Shown: positions 1 to 9,736, counted from the stretch's first letter. The stretch is 64,000 nucleotides of DNA from an uncultured Elioraea sp. (GCA_938010425.1 CALLUO010000005.1:62001-126000); one strand, 5' to 3'. The notes: generated from the letters alone by a model not told the origin. Numbers and translations: made by a program.

Positions 1-1620
1 CTCCTCGGGGTGCTTTTCGACCAGTTCAGCGATGCGGCGAATCGAGGAAGCGCGCATTTTTCCCTCGATGTTGGCAATATTGATCATGTTCTCTGGTTCG
101 GGCAGCGCCCCGAGGGAATCCGTTTCCGAGGCGATCTGTTCGCTTGTTCCCGCCGCCGTAGCGAGCGGCTGGCTGCCCGATGGTCCAGGCAGGGCGGCCA
201 CACCTGAAACCGAGGCGAGCGCGCCCGACGCGTCGCTGCCCGCCCGTCCAAGCCGTTCGATGGCGCGGCCGGCGAGCGGTCGAGCAACCAAGAGGAGGGC
301 GAGCAGGGCGACGATGCCGAACACGATCGTCTCCACCACTCTCACGAGCTCTGCACGTCCGATCGGAAGCCCGAACAGACTTTCCTCTGCCATGGGTGTC
401 GGGTCAGCATCGGCAAAGCGCAGGTTGACCACCTCGATCCGATCGCCACGCGACTCGTCGAAGCCAACCGCGGAACGAACCAGGGCGGCAAGACGATCAA
501 GTTCCTCCGCCGTTCGCGGCCTCGGCTCTCCACCCGCCACAGGAGCGTGATCGACCAGCACGGCGATGGACAGGCGACGCACGGTTGGCGTGTCGCGCGT
601 GATCTGGCGCAGCACGCGTCCGATCTCGTAGTTTGTCGTCTCCTCCGTCCGGCTCTCCTGCGAACCCGCCTGGCTTCCTTGCGGCTGCGCATTCGGCAGG
701 TTGTTGCCGACGGTCACGTTTTCAGCCCGATCTACGCTGCGGCTTTCCTCCGTGACGCTGTGCACGGATCGCGCGACCTGCTGATCGGGGTCGAAGCTTT
801 CGCGGCTTTCGGTGACGCGGTCGAAATCCATCTCCACCGTGGCCTCGACCCGCACACGGCCTACCCCGACCGTTCGCTCAAGCATCTCCTCGACGGCGCG
901 GGCGAGGCGCATCTCGTGCGCACGGCGCAACTCCTCGGCGTTCAGGGCAAGACCGAGCCCGCCCACGGCCTGGCCGGAGCGGGCGAGGAGGGAGCCGCGA
1001 TTGTCGATCACCGAAATATTTTGCGGTTTCAGGCCCGGCACGGCAGCAGCCACGAGATGAACGATCGCCTGCACTTGTTCGCGGTCGAGGCGCTGCGCTC
1101 CGCTCATCGTCAGCACGATCGAGGCTTGGGCCTCGGCCTCGCGCCGCGAGAACGGATCGCGCCGCGGCAGCACCAGATGCACGCGTGCGCCCCGCACGCC
1201 CGCAAGCGAGCGGATGGTTCGCGCCAACTCGCCCTCGAGTGCGCGAAGGCGATTCATCTCTTGCTGAAACGAAGAGGCGGTAAGTCCATCCGCTCGGTCA
1301 AAGATCTCATAGCCAACGGAGCCCCCCGACGGCAGGCCTTCGCTGGCCAAAGACAGGCGAAGCCGGGGCACCTGCTCGATCGGAACAAGGATTTGCGTTC
1401 CGTTGCCGGCAAGGCGGTAGGGCACGCGTTGGCGTTCAAGCGCTTGGACGATTTGCGCCGCGTCGCGTTGGTCGAGTTCGCCGTACAACAAAGCCATCGG
1501 CGGTTCGCTGGCGCGGATGGCGAGGAAGAGAATGACCCCGAGCACCGCAGTCCCGACCGCGCCGAGCACCGCCAGCCGCACTGGCCCCAAACTCTTCAGC
1601 CCGACGAGCAGACCGTTCAC
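1..1620 (-). CDS. fliF: Flagellar MS-ring protein FliF (3' end outside the window)
   Basis: FliF forms the MS ring of the flagellar basal body in the inner membrane and anchors the rotor and export gate. The 540 visible codons show an N-terminal membrane segment (about residues 15-35), the YscJ/FliF ring-building domain (about 40-215) and a second membrane segment (about 425-450). The last visible residues, SSIRRIAELVEKHPEE, match the C-terminal tail that contacts FliG, so only a short piece is missing at the window edge. The start is taken as GTG at 1620 because a GGGAG ribosome site lies a few bases upstream. It follows flgD after a 150-base gap in the same direction. The partial length comes from the window, not from damage. 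Confidence 0.93.
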   Translation of the reverse strand, partial: MNGLLVGLKSLGPVRLAVLGAVGTAVLGVILFLAIRASEPPMALLYGELDQRDAAQIVQALERQRVPYRLAGNGTQILVPIEQVPRLRLSLASEGLPSGGSVGYEIFDRADGLTASSFQQEMNRLRALEGELARTIRSLAGVRGARVHLVLPRRDPFSRREAEAQASIVLTMSGAQRLDREQVQAIVHLVAAAVPGLKPQNISVIDNRGSLLARSGQAVGGLGLALNAEELRRAHEMRLARAVEEMLERTVGVGRVRVEATVEMDFDRVTESRESFDPDQQVARSVHSVTEESRSVDRAENVTVGNNLPNAQPQGSQAGSQESRTEETTNYEIGRVLRQITRDTPTVRRLSIAVLVDHAPVAGGEPRPRTAEELDRLAALVRSAVGFDESRGDRIEVVNLRFADADPTPMAEESLFGLPIGRAELVRVVETIVFGIVALLALLLVARPLAGRAIERLGRAGSDASGALASVSGVAALPGPSGSQPLATAAGTSEQIASETDSLGALPEPENMINIANIEGKMRASSIRRIAELVEKHPEE

Positions 1621-1770
1621 CGAGTGTCACTCCCTTCTGCACCGCCGTGGCAAAGCCAAAAACGCGCCCGGCGCCATCACGCGCAAGCGTGGAGGAAATG
1701 CGTTGCGACAGGGTTAACGCGGCAAAACTTGCCGGGCGGAAAAACCTGCCCAGCCCTGCGACCGGGCACC

Positions 1771-2436
1771 TTAGCGGTCGGGCGAGACAGAGCGGATGGC
1801 GGAACTGTCTATCGCAAGCCCTCCGATGAAGAGCTTGAGCCCGCCCTCGGTCCTCTCCGCCCCGGTGATCCGGCCAATCACTGTGGTCGGAACCGGCTCC
1901 ACGCCCGACCCGCGCCGGGCCTCGACCGAAACCCGATAAACCCCGTCGGGCAGCCTGCGGCCAAACGCGTCTCTGCCGTCCCAGGCAAACTCGTGCCGTC
2001 CGGCTCGGCTCTCCCCCGCCAACTGGGCGAGGATCCGACCCGCAGCGTCTCGGATGACCACCGTGGTCGCGGTGGCATCTGCGCGCAGCGTGTACGCGCC
2101 GCGGCCTACGCTGTTCTGCAGCACAATCGCTCCGGCCTCCGCTTCCACCGTGCGTCCGATCAGCCCGGTGAGAGCGGTGAGCTGGCTCGTCTCCTGCAGT
2201 CTGATCAGGCGCTCGAGGCTTTGGTTGGTGGCGAGCTGCTGTTCGACCTGGGCAAACATGACAAGCTGTTGGGTGAATTGGTTGGTATCCAGCGGTGCCG
2301 TCGGGTCCTGGTTGCGCAACTGGGTGGTGAGCAACTTGAGGAAATCCTGAAAGTTCGACGCGATCTGCCGGCGGGAAGCGATTGCCGTCTGCTGCCGCTC
2401 TGTCGGGTTGAGGGTGGCAGTGACTTGGGCGGTCAT
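1771..2436 (-). CDS. flgD: Flagellar hook assembly scaffold protein FlgD
   Basis: FlgD is the cap that guides polymerisation of hook subunits and is discarded when the hook is complete. The 221-residue product has the hallmark N-terminal stretch FLKLLTTQLRNQDPTAPLD (from about residue 32), followed by NQFTQQLVMFAQVEQ, and a C-terminal beta-rich part with the FlgD Ig-like pattern (VVIRDAAGRIL, WDGRDAFGRRLPDGVY). The ATG at 2436 has GGAG upstream; a longer open frame upstream runs through fliK and is not used. It lies 16 bases after fliK and upstream of fliF on the same strand, so a fliK-flgD-fliF transcript is likely. Length is normal for the family. Confidence 0.93.
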   Translation of the reverse strand: MTAQVTATLNPTERQQTAIASRRQIASNFQDFLKLLTTQLRNQDPTAPLDTNQFTQQLVMFAQVEQQLATNQSLERLIRLQETSQLTALTGLIGRTVEAEAGAIVLQNSVGRGAYTLRADATATTVVIRDAAGRILAQLAGESRAGRHEFAWDGRDAFGRRLPDGVYRVSVEARRGSGVEPVPTTVIGRITGAERTEGGLKLFIGGLAIDSSAIRSVSPDR

Positions 2437-2452
2437 GGTGTGATGTCTCCAA

Positions 2453-4111
2453 TTAGACAGCGATGTCGAGGAGGGCCGTGGCCGAAGAACTTGGCGCCTG
2501 TGCCAGCGTGCCGCGTTCGGGCTCAGCGGTGCGAGGACCGCGCTGACCGCCATGGCTGTCACCCGCTCGTCCGCCGGGCTCGCCGAAAGCGAAGGAGAGG
2601 CTGCGCCCTTCCGAACCCACCCCCGCCTGCGCCAGCGCACGGTCGAGCAGGGCCGAGTCGCGCTGCAGCAGTATGAGCGTCTCGGCCCGTTCGGCGACGA
2701 TGGCGATGCTGAGGCGCCCTTCGCCCACCCGCTCCACCGCAACCTCGATCCGGCCAAGCTCCTCGGGCTCTAGCAAAAGGGTGAGGCGCGCGGGCCCAAG
2801 TTGCGGCGCGATGGAGAGGGTGATCAGCACCGGCGCGATCTGTTGTATCACCGGAATGAACCTGGCGGCGGGCGCCCTTCGGACGAGGGCCGCAGGCGCC
2901 CCCGAAGCGGGAGACGCCTCAGCCACGCCAGGCATGCCAGGGGTCAAGAGCCCGGGAGCCTCGATGAAAGGCCGCGGAGGGGAGTCCGGGCGGAAGTCGG
3001 CGGGCAGCGGGATCGAGGTTCGAACGGGAGCGGGTTCGGGTGTGAGAACCCCATCGTTCCCATGCGCTGCGCTGCGCGCGAACACGGAACGGAAAAGAGC
3101 CGACACCGTCTTTGCCTCCGCTTCGTCACGGCGGGAGGGCGGGCTTCCCTCTGAGTCCTGGCGGGTGCCGTTCGTGGGGGGTTCGGTGCGGGGCCGCGGA
3201 TCAAACCTGCGCCTGGCAAGGAACTGCGACAGTACGGCTTCGCCATCGGCGTGGCGCGTTGGCGCAACACCCTTCGCCGCCGCCTGGTCAGACGTGTCCG
3301 CCTGGCTGGTTTCCCGTTCCGCTGTTGGCGCCTCGTCTCCGGGCTCTATCGGGGGTAGTGACATCGCCCCGGGCGAGCGAAGGGTTGGCAAAACCGTTGT
3401 GCCCACCTGCTGGAAGGGCGAGCCGACCCTTGGCGGCGTCACTGCTGCGCTGGCAGTGTCAGCGGCAAGCCTCGTCTGCAACGACCCTTCGCCACCCTGC
3501 AACCCGAGGCAGGACGGGTCCGTGGTGTCCGCCCATCCTGCGATCGGCCCCGTCTCCACCGTCTCGGGGTTAGACTGGAAAGTTACGGGAGCAAGGGGCG
3601 GATCGATTACCGCTGAGGCGGTTTCCGTTGCGGGATCCGACTGGACGGCGTCGGACGGGAGGGGGGGATCGATCACCGCCGGGGTGGCAGGCGCCGGTGC
3701 TTCGGCATCCCTTGGCGTATCCTTTTCGGTCGACTCAACTGCCGGCGCGCCAGAGGCCGGCGCGCTGGTCTGCTCCGCTGTCAGGACGGCCGCAAGCAGG
3801 GTGGGAAAGTCTGACGCAGCCGCAGGTGCGGCTTCCGTCCAGTCCAGACAGGTCTGGCGAACAGGTGCGGCAATCGCGACGGCATCGACGGCTGGTTGCA
3901 TGGCAATTGAACCAGCGCAACTTCCGGGCCAAGCCGCGGATGGCGCGATCAGGCCGGCAAAGCGAGACCTTGTGGTGGCCGTTGGCAAGCCCATGGGCAA
4001 AGCTTGTCCTGACGGGGATGCAGGACTTGCCGCAGCCTGAGCGGATGTTGCCGCCTGCGCGCCGCGCCAGCGCCTCAGCGGGCCGGCTGCCGCCCCTGGC
4101 GCGATCGGCAC
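2453..4111 (-). CDS. fliK: Flagellar hook-length control protein FliK
   Basis: FliK measures hook length and switches the export apparatus from hook to filament substrates. Recognition rests on the C-terminal hook-length control domain (about residues 410-510): a stretch containing LTLLLEPEELGRIEVAVE followed by LLQRDSALLDRALAQAGV. The N-terminal two thirds are low-complexity and rich in Pro, Ala, Thr and Ser, as usual for the ruler part, and give little family signal. The start is uncertain. The frame is open to 4318 but that would overlap flbT head to head; GTG at 4111 has a GGCAGG-like site upstream and gives 552 residues. The gene is immediately upstream of flgD, the expected context. Confidence 0.85.
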   Translation of the reverse strand: MPIAPGAAAGPLRRWRGAQAATSAQAAASPASPSGQALPMGLPTATTRSRFAGLIAPSAAWPGSCAGSIAMQPAVDAVAIAAPVRQTCLDWTEAAPAAASDFPTLLAAVLTAEQTSAPASGAPAVESTEKDTPRDAEAPAPATPAVIDPPLPSDAVQSDPATETASAVIDPPLAPVTFQSNPETVETGPIAGWADTTDPSCLGLQGGEGSLQTRLAADTASAAVTPPRVGSPFQQVGTTVLPTLRSPGAMSLPPIEPGDEAPTAERETSQADTSDQAAAKGVAPTRHADGEAVLSQFLARRRFDPRPRTEPPTNGTRQDSEGSPPSRRDEAEAKTVSALFRSVFARSAAHGNDGVLTPEPAPVRTSIPLPADFRPDSPPRPFIEAPGLLTPGMPGVAEASPASGAPAALVRRAPAARFIPVIQQIAPVLITLSIAPQLGPARLTLLLEPEELGRIEVAVERVGEGRLSIAIVAERAETLILLQRDSALLDRALAQAGVGSEGRSLSFAFGEPGGRAGDSHGGQRGPRTAEPERGTLAQAPSSSATALLDIAV

Positions 4112-4190
4112 GGCGGTTGCCTGCCAAAATTCGGGATACGCGCATCGGTTGTGCAGATCGACACGGATGCGAGAAGGATGGAAGGGCAGG

Positions 4191-4547
4191 ATGCCGCTGA
4201 AGGTGGTTCTACGTCCGGGGGAGACGATGGTGGTGAATGGTGCGGTGATTGGCGCCGGCGACCGGACAGCGACGATCTTCCTGCATAACCGGGCGCAGTT
4301 CCTGCGCGGGCGTGACATGCTGCGCGCCGAGGATGTGGATGGGCCGGAGCGCGCACTCTATTTCGCGATCCAGTGTCAATATCTTGGCATGGAGACGGGG
4401 CACGATGTTGAGGCCGCCTTGGCCGACGCCCGCGCAGCGAGGCCCGAGGCGGCCGCAGTGCTCGATCGCGTGCGCGCTCTGGTAAAGGAGGGGCGGGCCT
4501 ACGAGGCGCTTCGGCTGTGCGCTGGGCTCTTCCGGGTGAAGGCCTAA
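4191..4547 (+). CDS. flbT: Flagellin synthesis repressor FlbT
   Basis: FlbT proteins of alphaproteobacteria bind the 5' leader of flagellin mRNA and delay flagellin translation until the hook is finished. The 118-residue product is full length and reads MPLKVVLRPGETMVVNGAVI, then AVIGAGDRTATIFLHNRAQFLRG, the conserved N-terminal core; YFAIQCQYLGM also fits the family. The ATG at 4191 was chosen over an upstream ATG at 4149 because the FlbT family begins MPLKV and a purine-rich AGGATGGAAGGGCAGG lies just before it. It is divergent from fliK with about 80 bases between the proposed starts. Its usual partner flaF and a flagellin gene are not in this window. Confidence 0.92.
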   Translation: MPLKVVLRPGETMVVNGAVIGAGDRTATIFLHNRAQFLRGRDMLRAEDVDGPERALYFAIQCQYLGMETGHDVEAALADARAARPEAAAVLDRVRALVKEGRAYEALRLCAGLFRVKA

Positions 4548-5272
4548 CGGCCGCTCGCTTTGGCGACGTGGATTTTTCGCGTCCCCCTTCTGGGGTCGCA
4601 TCTAAAGCCAGGGGGCGCGAGTGTGGCGCGCGGTCTGACAAATCGAGGTCGAGGGACAGAGAGAAAGCGAAATCCACGACGCGAGCCTCGTCTTGTGGGG
4701 CCCCTCGATCAGCCTTGACCGTCACGCTCTTGCCCTGCCGCGTACAGACATCTGCAGGCGGCGGTCTCTGTTGCCTGTGGCGTTCTCGATCACGGGTTTG
4801 CGCCATCGCCCCGCGCGTGGGCGGAACAGTCGGCACAAGCGCGCCGTCCTGGTCGGCGTGGACGAGTGCGATCTGCGCGAGGGGGGGAACGGGGGCGGCC
4901 GCTTTTTCCACGCGGCCAGCCCGCCAAGCGGCAGGCCGGGCCATAGTCTTTCGCCGCAGGTGCGGCTTGGAACGGGCCCACCTCAGCCCAACAGGCAGCC
5001 ATGCCCGCAAAGCCAAGGTTGAGAGCGAGACAAACGCCAATCCTGCCATCTCAGGATCCCGAGGGCCTGTTCGTCCGTGAGCCGGACATGATTGCGGCCT
5101 CCTCGCTTTGGCCAAACCGTCCTTCCCAGCGCGCATGAGGGGAGCAGGGTATGGCCAACAAGGGGGCGGCGGCTGTGCCATCCGCCCAGCGTTCTGAGAC
5201 ACGGTGCGGCAAAAGGGCAGGGGGCGGCCGACTGTCGCTCGCCTGGGTGCTGATCTCTGCGTTGTTCTGGTG
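4548..5272. other. Intergenic stretch without a supported gene
   Basis: About 725 bases between flbT and the next gene. Several frames stay open on both strands, as is common at this GC content. None shows a ribosome site combined with a recognisable protein. The longest (minus strand, 4075-5325) would have to run antisense through all of flbT and into the fliK start region. The segment at about 4600-4960 on the minus strand gives a partly protein-like reading (KSVTVKADRG...VVDFAFSLSLDLDL), so a decayed gene is possible but not shown. Confidence 0.5.
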
Positions 5273-5294
5273 TTGCAAATGCGACTGAGTTGCA
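5273..5294. promoter_or_regulatory. Candidate Fur-type operator (inverted repeat)
   Basis: The site has arms TTGCAA and GTTGCA around a centre ATGCGACTGA, 55 bases before the start of the small secreted protein at 5349. The arms and the central ATGCGA resemble Fur boxes found before iron-uptake genes. The call is by eye only. It could also be bound by another dimeric repressor or be chance. Confidence 0.35.
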
Positions 5295-5348
5295 GTACCT
5301 GTTCAACACGCTCGCGAGCTTGCAACCCAAACGACGAGAGGTCACCCG

Positions 5349-5648
5349 ATGCGCTACCTTGTCGCCTGCGCCGCTGTCGTCCTGCTGCCAGCGCTCGCCC
5401 TTGCCTCGCCGTCCTGTCGCATCGCCTATGCGGAGTTCGAGCCCAACGTGCCGCACATCGATCTTACGGATTGTCCAGGCCAGCCCGAACGGGAGGGGGT
5501 GTTTTGTCGGGCCCAAATTCAGGGCGTTCACATCACCATCTATCGCTTCGAACCAGGCCCGAACGGGTCAAGCTGCCTAGCGGACGCCGAAACCATGGTG
5601 ATCAGGGACTTTGTCAACCGCTTTGGCAGCATGACGACGGGCCGATGA
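5349..5648 (+). CDS. Small secreted four-cysteine protein, function unknown
   Basis: A 99-residue protein with a clear Sec signal peptide: MRY, a hydrophobic run LVACAAVVLLPALA, then a likely cleavage at ALA-SPSC. The predicted mature part (about 80 residues) contains four cysteines (SPSC, LTDC, VFC, SSC), enough for two disulfides in the periplasm. It alternates hydrophobic and polar residues in a beta-like pattern (GVHITIYRFEPG). ATG at 5349 follows GACGAGAGGTCACCCG, with AGAGG as ribosome site. The gene stands alone between noncoding stretches, and the Fur-like inverted repeat upstream suggests iron control. I do not recognise a named family. Signal peptide, conserved-looking cysteines and ribosome site make it a probable real gene. 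Confidence 0.7.
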   Translation: MRYLVACAAVVLLPALALASPSCRIAYAEFEPNVPHIDLTDCPGQPEREGVFCRAQIQGVHITIYRFEPGPNGSSCLADAETMVIRDFVNRFGSMTTGR

Positions 5649-5766
5649 CTGGTCCGAACAGCGCTGCAGCCCGGGGGCTTGCGACTGGGGTGTGAGCGTT
5701 GAAGGGCAGCAATCCCCTTAGCCTCGCCGAAGCCGCCCACGCGTTAACCAGCGCAGGCCTTCACCA

Positions 5767-5782
5767 CCCGCTGACCAGCGGG
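5767..5782. terminator. Possible hairpin between convergent genes
   Basis: CCCGCT-GACC-AGCGGG forms a 6-bp GC stem with a four-base loop, 119 bases after the small secreted gene and 122 bases after the end of ppx on the other strand. There is no T run on either side, so this is only a weak terminator candidate. Confidence 0.25.
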
Positions 5783-5903
5783 GGGCGCTTAAGGCCGAAA
5801 GGGCCATCAAGGGGGGGGAGCGAAGGCAAGGAAGCACCCGCCAGGGCAAAGTCATCTGCAGGCTGCTGGTTCCAGCTGACGCGGCCGCGAGGCAGCTCAT
5901 CGC

Positions 5904-7412
5904 TCAAGCGGCGGCGACAGCCTGCGGCGCAAGCTCCGTCGCCGGCTCCCGCCCCACCGCCTCGGCCAGACGCTCGAGCCGCCGCCAGACCGCTTCACCC
6001 GCAAACACGCCGCCGCCGCGCGCAAGCCTCAGCACGAGCCGCTCCTGTTCGATGCGGATCGAGGTCAGCGCAAGCAACGCCGAGGTGCCGCCGCAGAGCG
6101 TGTAGGCAAGCCGCAACGCTGCCCCCAGCACCTCGGCCCTCTTCGCCGAGGCGACATCGAGCAGAGCGCGCGCCGGCGCAAGCCACGGCGCAAGCGGGTC
6201 TGCCTCGTGGCGCATCGCCAAAGTCAGGGCAAGAAAGGCCCGCGCATGGTGATCAACGCCGATGCCCGGTTGACGCAACAAGCGCAGAAACGCCTGCTCT
6301 GCCTTGTAGTCCGGGTGCTCGTGCGCGCCGATGTCCGACACCCAGCATGCGGTCTCGCGCAAGCGTCGCAACATCGGGGTTTCGTCGGGAAAAATCGGTT
6401 CGGTCCAGAGGATCAGCGCGGGGGGAAGGTCCTCGCTGCGCCCGAAGCGGCGACAGAGATCGCGCCCCGCGGCGAGCACAGGGTCTTCGGCCGCAACTCC
6501 GGGGTCGAGATGCATCGCATACCACCCCTCGCGCAGACCGTTGGCGCTGAACACGACGCGGCGGGCGCCAGTGGCGCGCAGCAGCCGGCGCAGCACCACC
6601 GCGGCGAAGGGCAAAGTGTCGAGGCGTCGGCGCGACACGCCCGGAACGCGCTCCAGTGCTTTGCGCGAGAGATTGGTGATAACGCCGGTCAAGTCGCGCG
6701 CCTCCTCACGCGTGAGCGTGTAGTGGTGCACGACGGAAAGCGGATAGCCGGTCTGGCCGATGTGGATGCGGGCAAGCGTTCGCCAGGAGCCGCCCACTAG
6801 GTAGAGGTCGCGCCCCGCCCCCTCCGCAAGCCATGGAATCTCGCGCAATGTCTCCTCAACAATGGCGCGCGCGCGCACCACGTTGTTGCCCGAACGGTCA
6901 ATCAGTCGCAGCACGCCGATCGGCACAGTGGCGGTGCGCACCACGCCGCGATCGAGCCGAACGAGTTCAAGGCTGCCGCCGCCCAAGTCGCCAAGGATGC
7001 CATCTGCTTGCGGGATGCCGCACAAGACTCCGAGGCCGGAGAGCCGCGCCTCCTCCTCGCCCGACAGCACGCGGATCGGCACGGATGGAAATCGCCGGCG
7101 CAGCATCTCAACATAGGCTGGTCCATTCTGCGCATCGCGTACCGCGGCGGTGGCGAGGATTTCAACAGGGTCGGCGCGCATCGCAGCGGCGACAACGGCA
7201 TAGCGTTCCAGCACCGTGACGGATTGCGCAATCGCCTCCTCATTCAGCCGCCCCGTCACCTGAAGCCCGCGCCCAAGGCCGAGGATCGCCTTCTCGTTGA
7301 ATACGATCTGCGGGTTGCGCGTTAGCCCCTCGAACACGACGAGACGAACCGAGTTCGAGCCAAGGTCGATTACTCCAAGCCGCGGCGGATGCGGCGAAAG
7401 CGGCGCGTGCAT
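5904..7412 (-). CDS. ppx: Ppx/GppA family exopolyphosphatase
   Basis: The 502-residue product belongs to the Ppx/GppA phosphatases, which release phosphate from polyphosphate ends or hydrolyse pppGpp to ppGpp. Visible signatures are the phosphate-1 loop GVIDLGSNSVRLVVFE near residue 13, ILATAAVRDAQNG, the catalytic-glutamate region VLSGEEEARLSGLG, and the second phosphate loop ILGDLGGGSLELVRL. About 200 further residues form the helical C-terminal part. The ATG at 7412 lies 11 bases after the end of ppk, so the two share a transcript and polyphosphate synthesis and breakdown are coupled. Ppx and GppA activity cannot be told apart here; the ppk neighbour favours polyphosphate. Confidence 0.92.
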   Translation of the reverse strand: MHAPLSPHPPRLGVIDLGSNSVRLVVFEGLTRNPQIVFNEKAILGLGRGLQVTGRLNEEAIAQSVTVLERYAVVAAAMRADPVEILATAAVRDAQNGPAYVEMLRRRFPSVPIRVLSGEEEARLSGLGVLCGIPQADGILGDLGGGSLELVRLDRGVVRTATVPIGVLRLIDRSGNNVVRARAIVEETLREIPWLAEGAGRDLYLVGGSWRTLARIHIGQTGYPLSVVHHYTLTREEARDLTGVITNLSRKALERVPGVSRRRLDTLPFAAVVLRRLLRATGARRVVFSANGLREGWYAMHLDPGVAAEDPVLAAGRDLCRRFGRSEDLPPALILWTEPIFPDETPMLRRLRETACWVSDIGAHEHPDYKAEQAFLRLLRQPGIGVDHHARAFLALTLAMRHEADPLAPWLAPARALLDVASAKRAEVLGAALRLAYTLCGGTSALLALTSIRIEQERLVLRLARGGGVFAGEAVWRRLERLAEAVGREPATELAPQAVAAA

Positions 7413-7423
7413 GGCGAGGCAGT

Positions 7424-9667
7424 TCAGTCCTGCAGCACGCGGTCAGGCCGGTCGCGACCGAACACCGAGGGCGGAACGTTCACCGTGGCCGGCCCGTGCA
7501 GCGCGCTACCGCGGCCGGAGAGGGAAGGATTGGTCATGAAGTACTCATGCGCGGAAACCGCCCCTTCGCGCGCTGTGCATCGTTGGTATTCCCCCGTCGG
7601 CAGCAGGTCCCAGGTCTGCATCTCGTCGCGCAGGTTCACCACCATGATCTGGTCGAGGATCTGCGCATGCACCGTTTCATTGAAGATCGGCACCATCACC
7701 TCGACGCGCCAGTCCATGTTGCGCGTCATCCAGTCAGCCGAAGAGATAAACACCTTGGCGCGTCGAGAGGGCATCGCTTCGCCGTTGCCAAAGCAGAAGA
7801 TCCGGCTGTGTTCGAGGAAGCGCCCGACGATCGACTTCACGCGGATCGTCTCGGACAGGCCGGGTACGCCAGGGCGGAGGCAGCAGATTCCGCGGCAGAC
7901 AATGGCGATCTCCACCCCCGCTTGCGAGGCGCGATAAAGCGCATCGATCAGCGTCGCATCGACCAAGCTGTTCATCTTCAGCCAGATCGTGCCAGGGCGG
8001 CCCGCGCGCACATGCGCGATCTCCTCCTCGATCAGTTCAAGAAGGCGCGGTCGCAGTGTTGCAGGCGCGTAGGCGATCGCGTCCATCGTCTCGGGGCGCG
8101 CATAGCCCGTCATGAAGTTGAACAGCCGTGCCGCGTCGCGCGTGAGAGCGGGATCGCAGGTGAAGAATGAGAGGTCAGTGTACACGCGCGCGGTGTAAGG
8201 ATGATAGTTTCCCGTGCCATAGTGCACATAGGAGCGGAGCGCGCCACCTTCGCGGCGCACGACGAGGCTCACCTTGGCGTGGATCTTCAGTTCGACGAAG
8301 CCGTACACCACCTGCACGCCGGCCGCTTCCATCTCCCGCGCCCAGCGGATGTTCTGTTCCTCGTCGAAACGCGCCTTCAGCTCCACCATAGCGGTGACGG
8401 ACTTGCCGGCTTCGGCGGCTTCGATCAGCGCCCGCACAATGGGGCTGTCGCGGCTCGTGCGGTAGAGGGTTTGCTTGATCGCGACCACGTTCGGGTCGCG
8501 CGCCGCCTGGCGCAAGAACTGCACCACAACGTCGAAGGACTCGTAGGGGTGGTGAACGACGATGTCCTTGTGTCGGATGGCGGCGAAGCAATCGCCGCCG
8601 AAGTCGCGGATCCGTTCGGGGAAGCGGGCGGTGAACGGCTTGAAAAGGAGATCGGGGCGGTCATCGACGATGATCTGCTTGACGTCACCAATGCCGAGCA
8701 TGCCATCGACTATGAACAGTTCGGTTCGAGGTGCATCGAGCTCGTCGGCAACGAACTCGAGCAAATCAGGCGGCATTTCGCGATCGACTTTGAGGCGGAT
8801 GACGCGCCCGCGCCTGCGCCGCTTCAGTGCCGTCTCGTAGGAGCGCACAAGATCCTCCGCCTCCTCCTCGAACTCCACGTCTGAGTCGCGGATGATGCGG
8901 AAAATGCCGCGCCCGGTGACGATGAATCCGGGAAAGAGACGATCCAGAAACTGGTCGATCACATCCTCGACGACGAGGAAACGGATACCCTCACGGTCTG
9001 GCAGGCGAACAAAGCGGTCGACCTGCGGTGGGATGGGCAAAAGCGCGCGCATCACCGTGCCGTCATCCCCGCGCGCGAGCTTCAGTACCATCACAAGGCC
9101 AAGCGAGGGGATGAACGGGAATGGGTGGGCGGGATCGATGGCGAGTGGGGTGAGGACGGGAAAGATCCTCTCCATGAACCACTGCTCAAGCCAGGCGCGA
9201 TCCTCGGCGGCGAGTTCGGCGGGCTCGATGACAGCGAGGCCCTGGTCGCGCAACAGCCCGCGGAGTGTGCGCCACACGCGCTGCTGTTCCGCCATCAGCG
9301 CCTGGGCACGGGTGTGGATGGCGGCGAGTTGCTGGCCGGGGGTTAGCCCGTCCTGGCTCACCACGTTTAGCCCGGCGGTCGCTTGGCCGACCAGCCCCGC
9401 GACACGGACGGAGTAGAACTCGTCGAGGTTGGTGGCGGAAATGGAGACAAAGCGCACGCGCTCAAGCAAAGGGTGGCGAGGGTTGTCTGCCTCCTCTAGC
9501 ACGCGCGCGTTGAAGGCGAGCCAGGAAAGCTCGCGGTTGATGAAGCGGGCCGGATCGTCGAGCCCTAGGGGCGGAACCGCCGTGGGCTCGTTCGCCGTCT
9601 CCGCTGGGCGATCGCGACGCTCGCTCACGGTCGTCTCCTGCAACGGGTGCGCGGCCGCCTGCCGCAT
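7424..9667 (-). CDS. ppk: Polyphosphate kinase (PPK1)
   Basis: PPK1 reversibly transfers the gamma phosphate of ATP to long-chain polyphosphate through a phosphohistidine. The product is 747 residues with all four PPK1 regions: an N-terminal helical part ([37 protein letters not shown]), a head domain ([18 protein letters not shown]) and two phospholipase-D-like catalytic domains. The histidine segments [12 protein letters not shown] and [19 protein letters not shown] are present, as is [14 protein letters not shown]. The ATG at 9667 has GGGAGGA eight bases upstream and was preferred to a TTG at 9703. It sits between hdaA and ppx on the same strand. Confidence 0.96.
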   Translation of the reverse strand: MRQAAAHPLQETTVSERRDRPAETANEPTAVPPLGLDDPARFINRELSWLAFNARVLEEADNPRHPLLERVRFVSISATNLDEFYSVRVAGLVGQATAGLNVVSQDGLTPGQQLAAIHTRAQALMAEQQRVWRTLRGLLRDQGLAVIEPAELAAEDRAWLEQWFMERIFPVLTPLAIDPAHPFPFIPSLGLVMVLKLARGDDGTVMRALLPIPPQVDRFVRLPDREGIRFLVVEDVIDQFLDRLFPGFIVTGRGIFRIIRDSDVEFEEEAEDLVRSYETALKRRRRGRVIRLKVDREMPPDLLEFVADELDAPRTELFIVDGMLGIGDVKQIIVDDRPDLLFKPFTARFPERIRDFGGDCFAAIRHKDIVVHHPYESFDVVVQFLRQAARDPNVVAIKQTLYRTSRDSPIVRALIEAAEAGKSVTAMVELKARFDEEQNIRWAREMEAAGVQVVYGFVELKIHAKVSLVVRREGGALRSYVHYGTGNYHPYTARVYTDLSFFTCDPALTRDAARLFNFMTGYARPETMDAIAYAPATLRPRLLELIEEEIAHVRAGRPGTIWLKMNSLVDATLIDALYRASQAGVEIAIVCRGICCLRPGVPGLSETIRVKSIVGRFLEHSRIFCFGNGEAMPSRRAKVFISSADWMTRNMDWRVEVMVPIFNETVHAQILDQIMVVNLRDEMQTWDLLPTGEYQRCTAREGAVSAHEYFMTNPSLSGRGSALHGPATVNVPPSVFGRDRPDRVLQD

Positions 9668-9736
9668 GGCGCTTTCCTCCCATGCCTGCCCGAGGGGCAG
9701 CAAGTGGTGGCGCGTGCAAGACCGCGACGATCAGGA

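Noticed and set aside
1621-1770. Possible sigma54 promoter before fliF (GGCAAGTTTTGC on the minus strand)
   Set aside because: Only eight bases lie between GG and GC; the sigma54 -24/-12 element needs ten.
547-2676. Long plus-strand open frame of 709 codons opposite fliF and flgD
   Set aside because: The opposite strand codes for recognisable FliF and FlgD; the plus-strand product is rich in His, Arg and Gln with no family features, typical of antisense frames in GC-rich DNA.
4075-5325. Minus-strand open frame of 416 codons over the flbT region
   Set aside because: It runs antisense through the whole of flbT and into the fliK start. Part of it looks faintly protein-like, but there is no ribosome site or family match.
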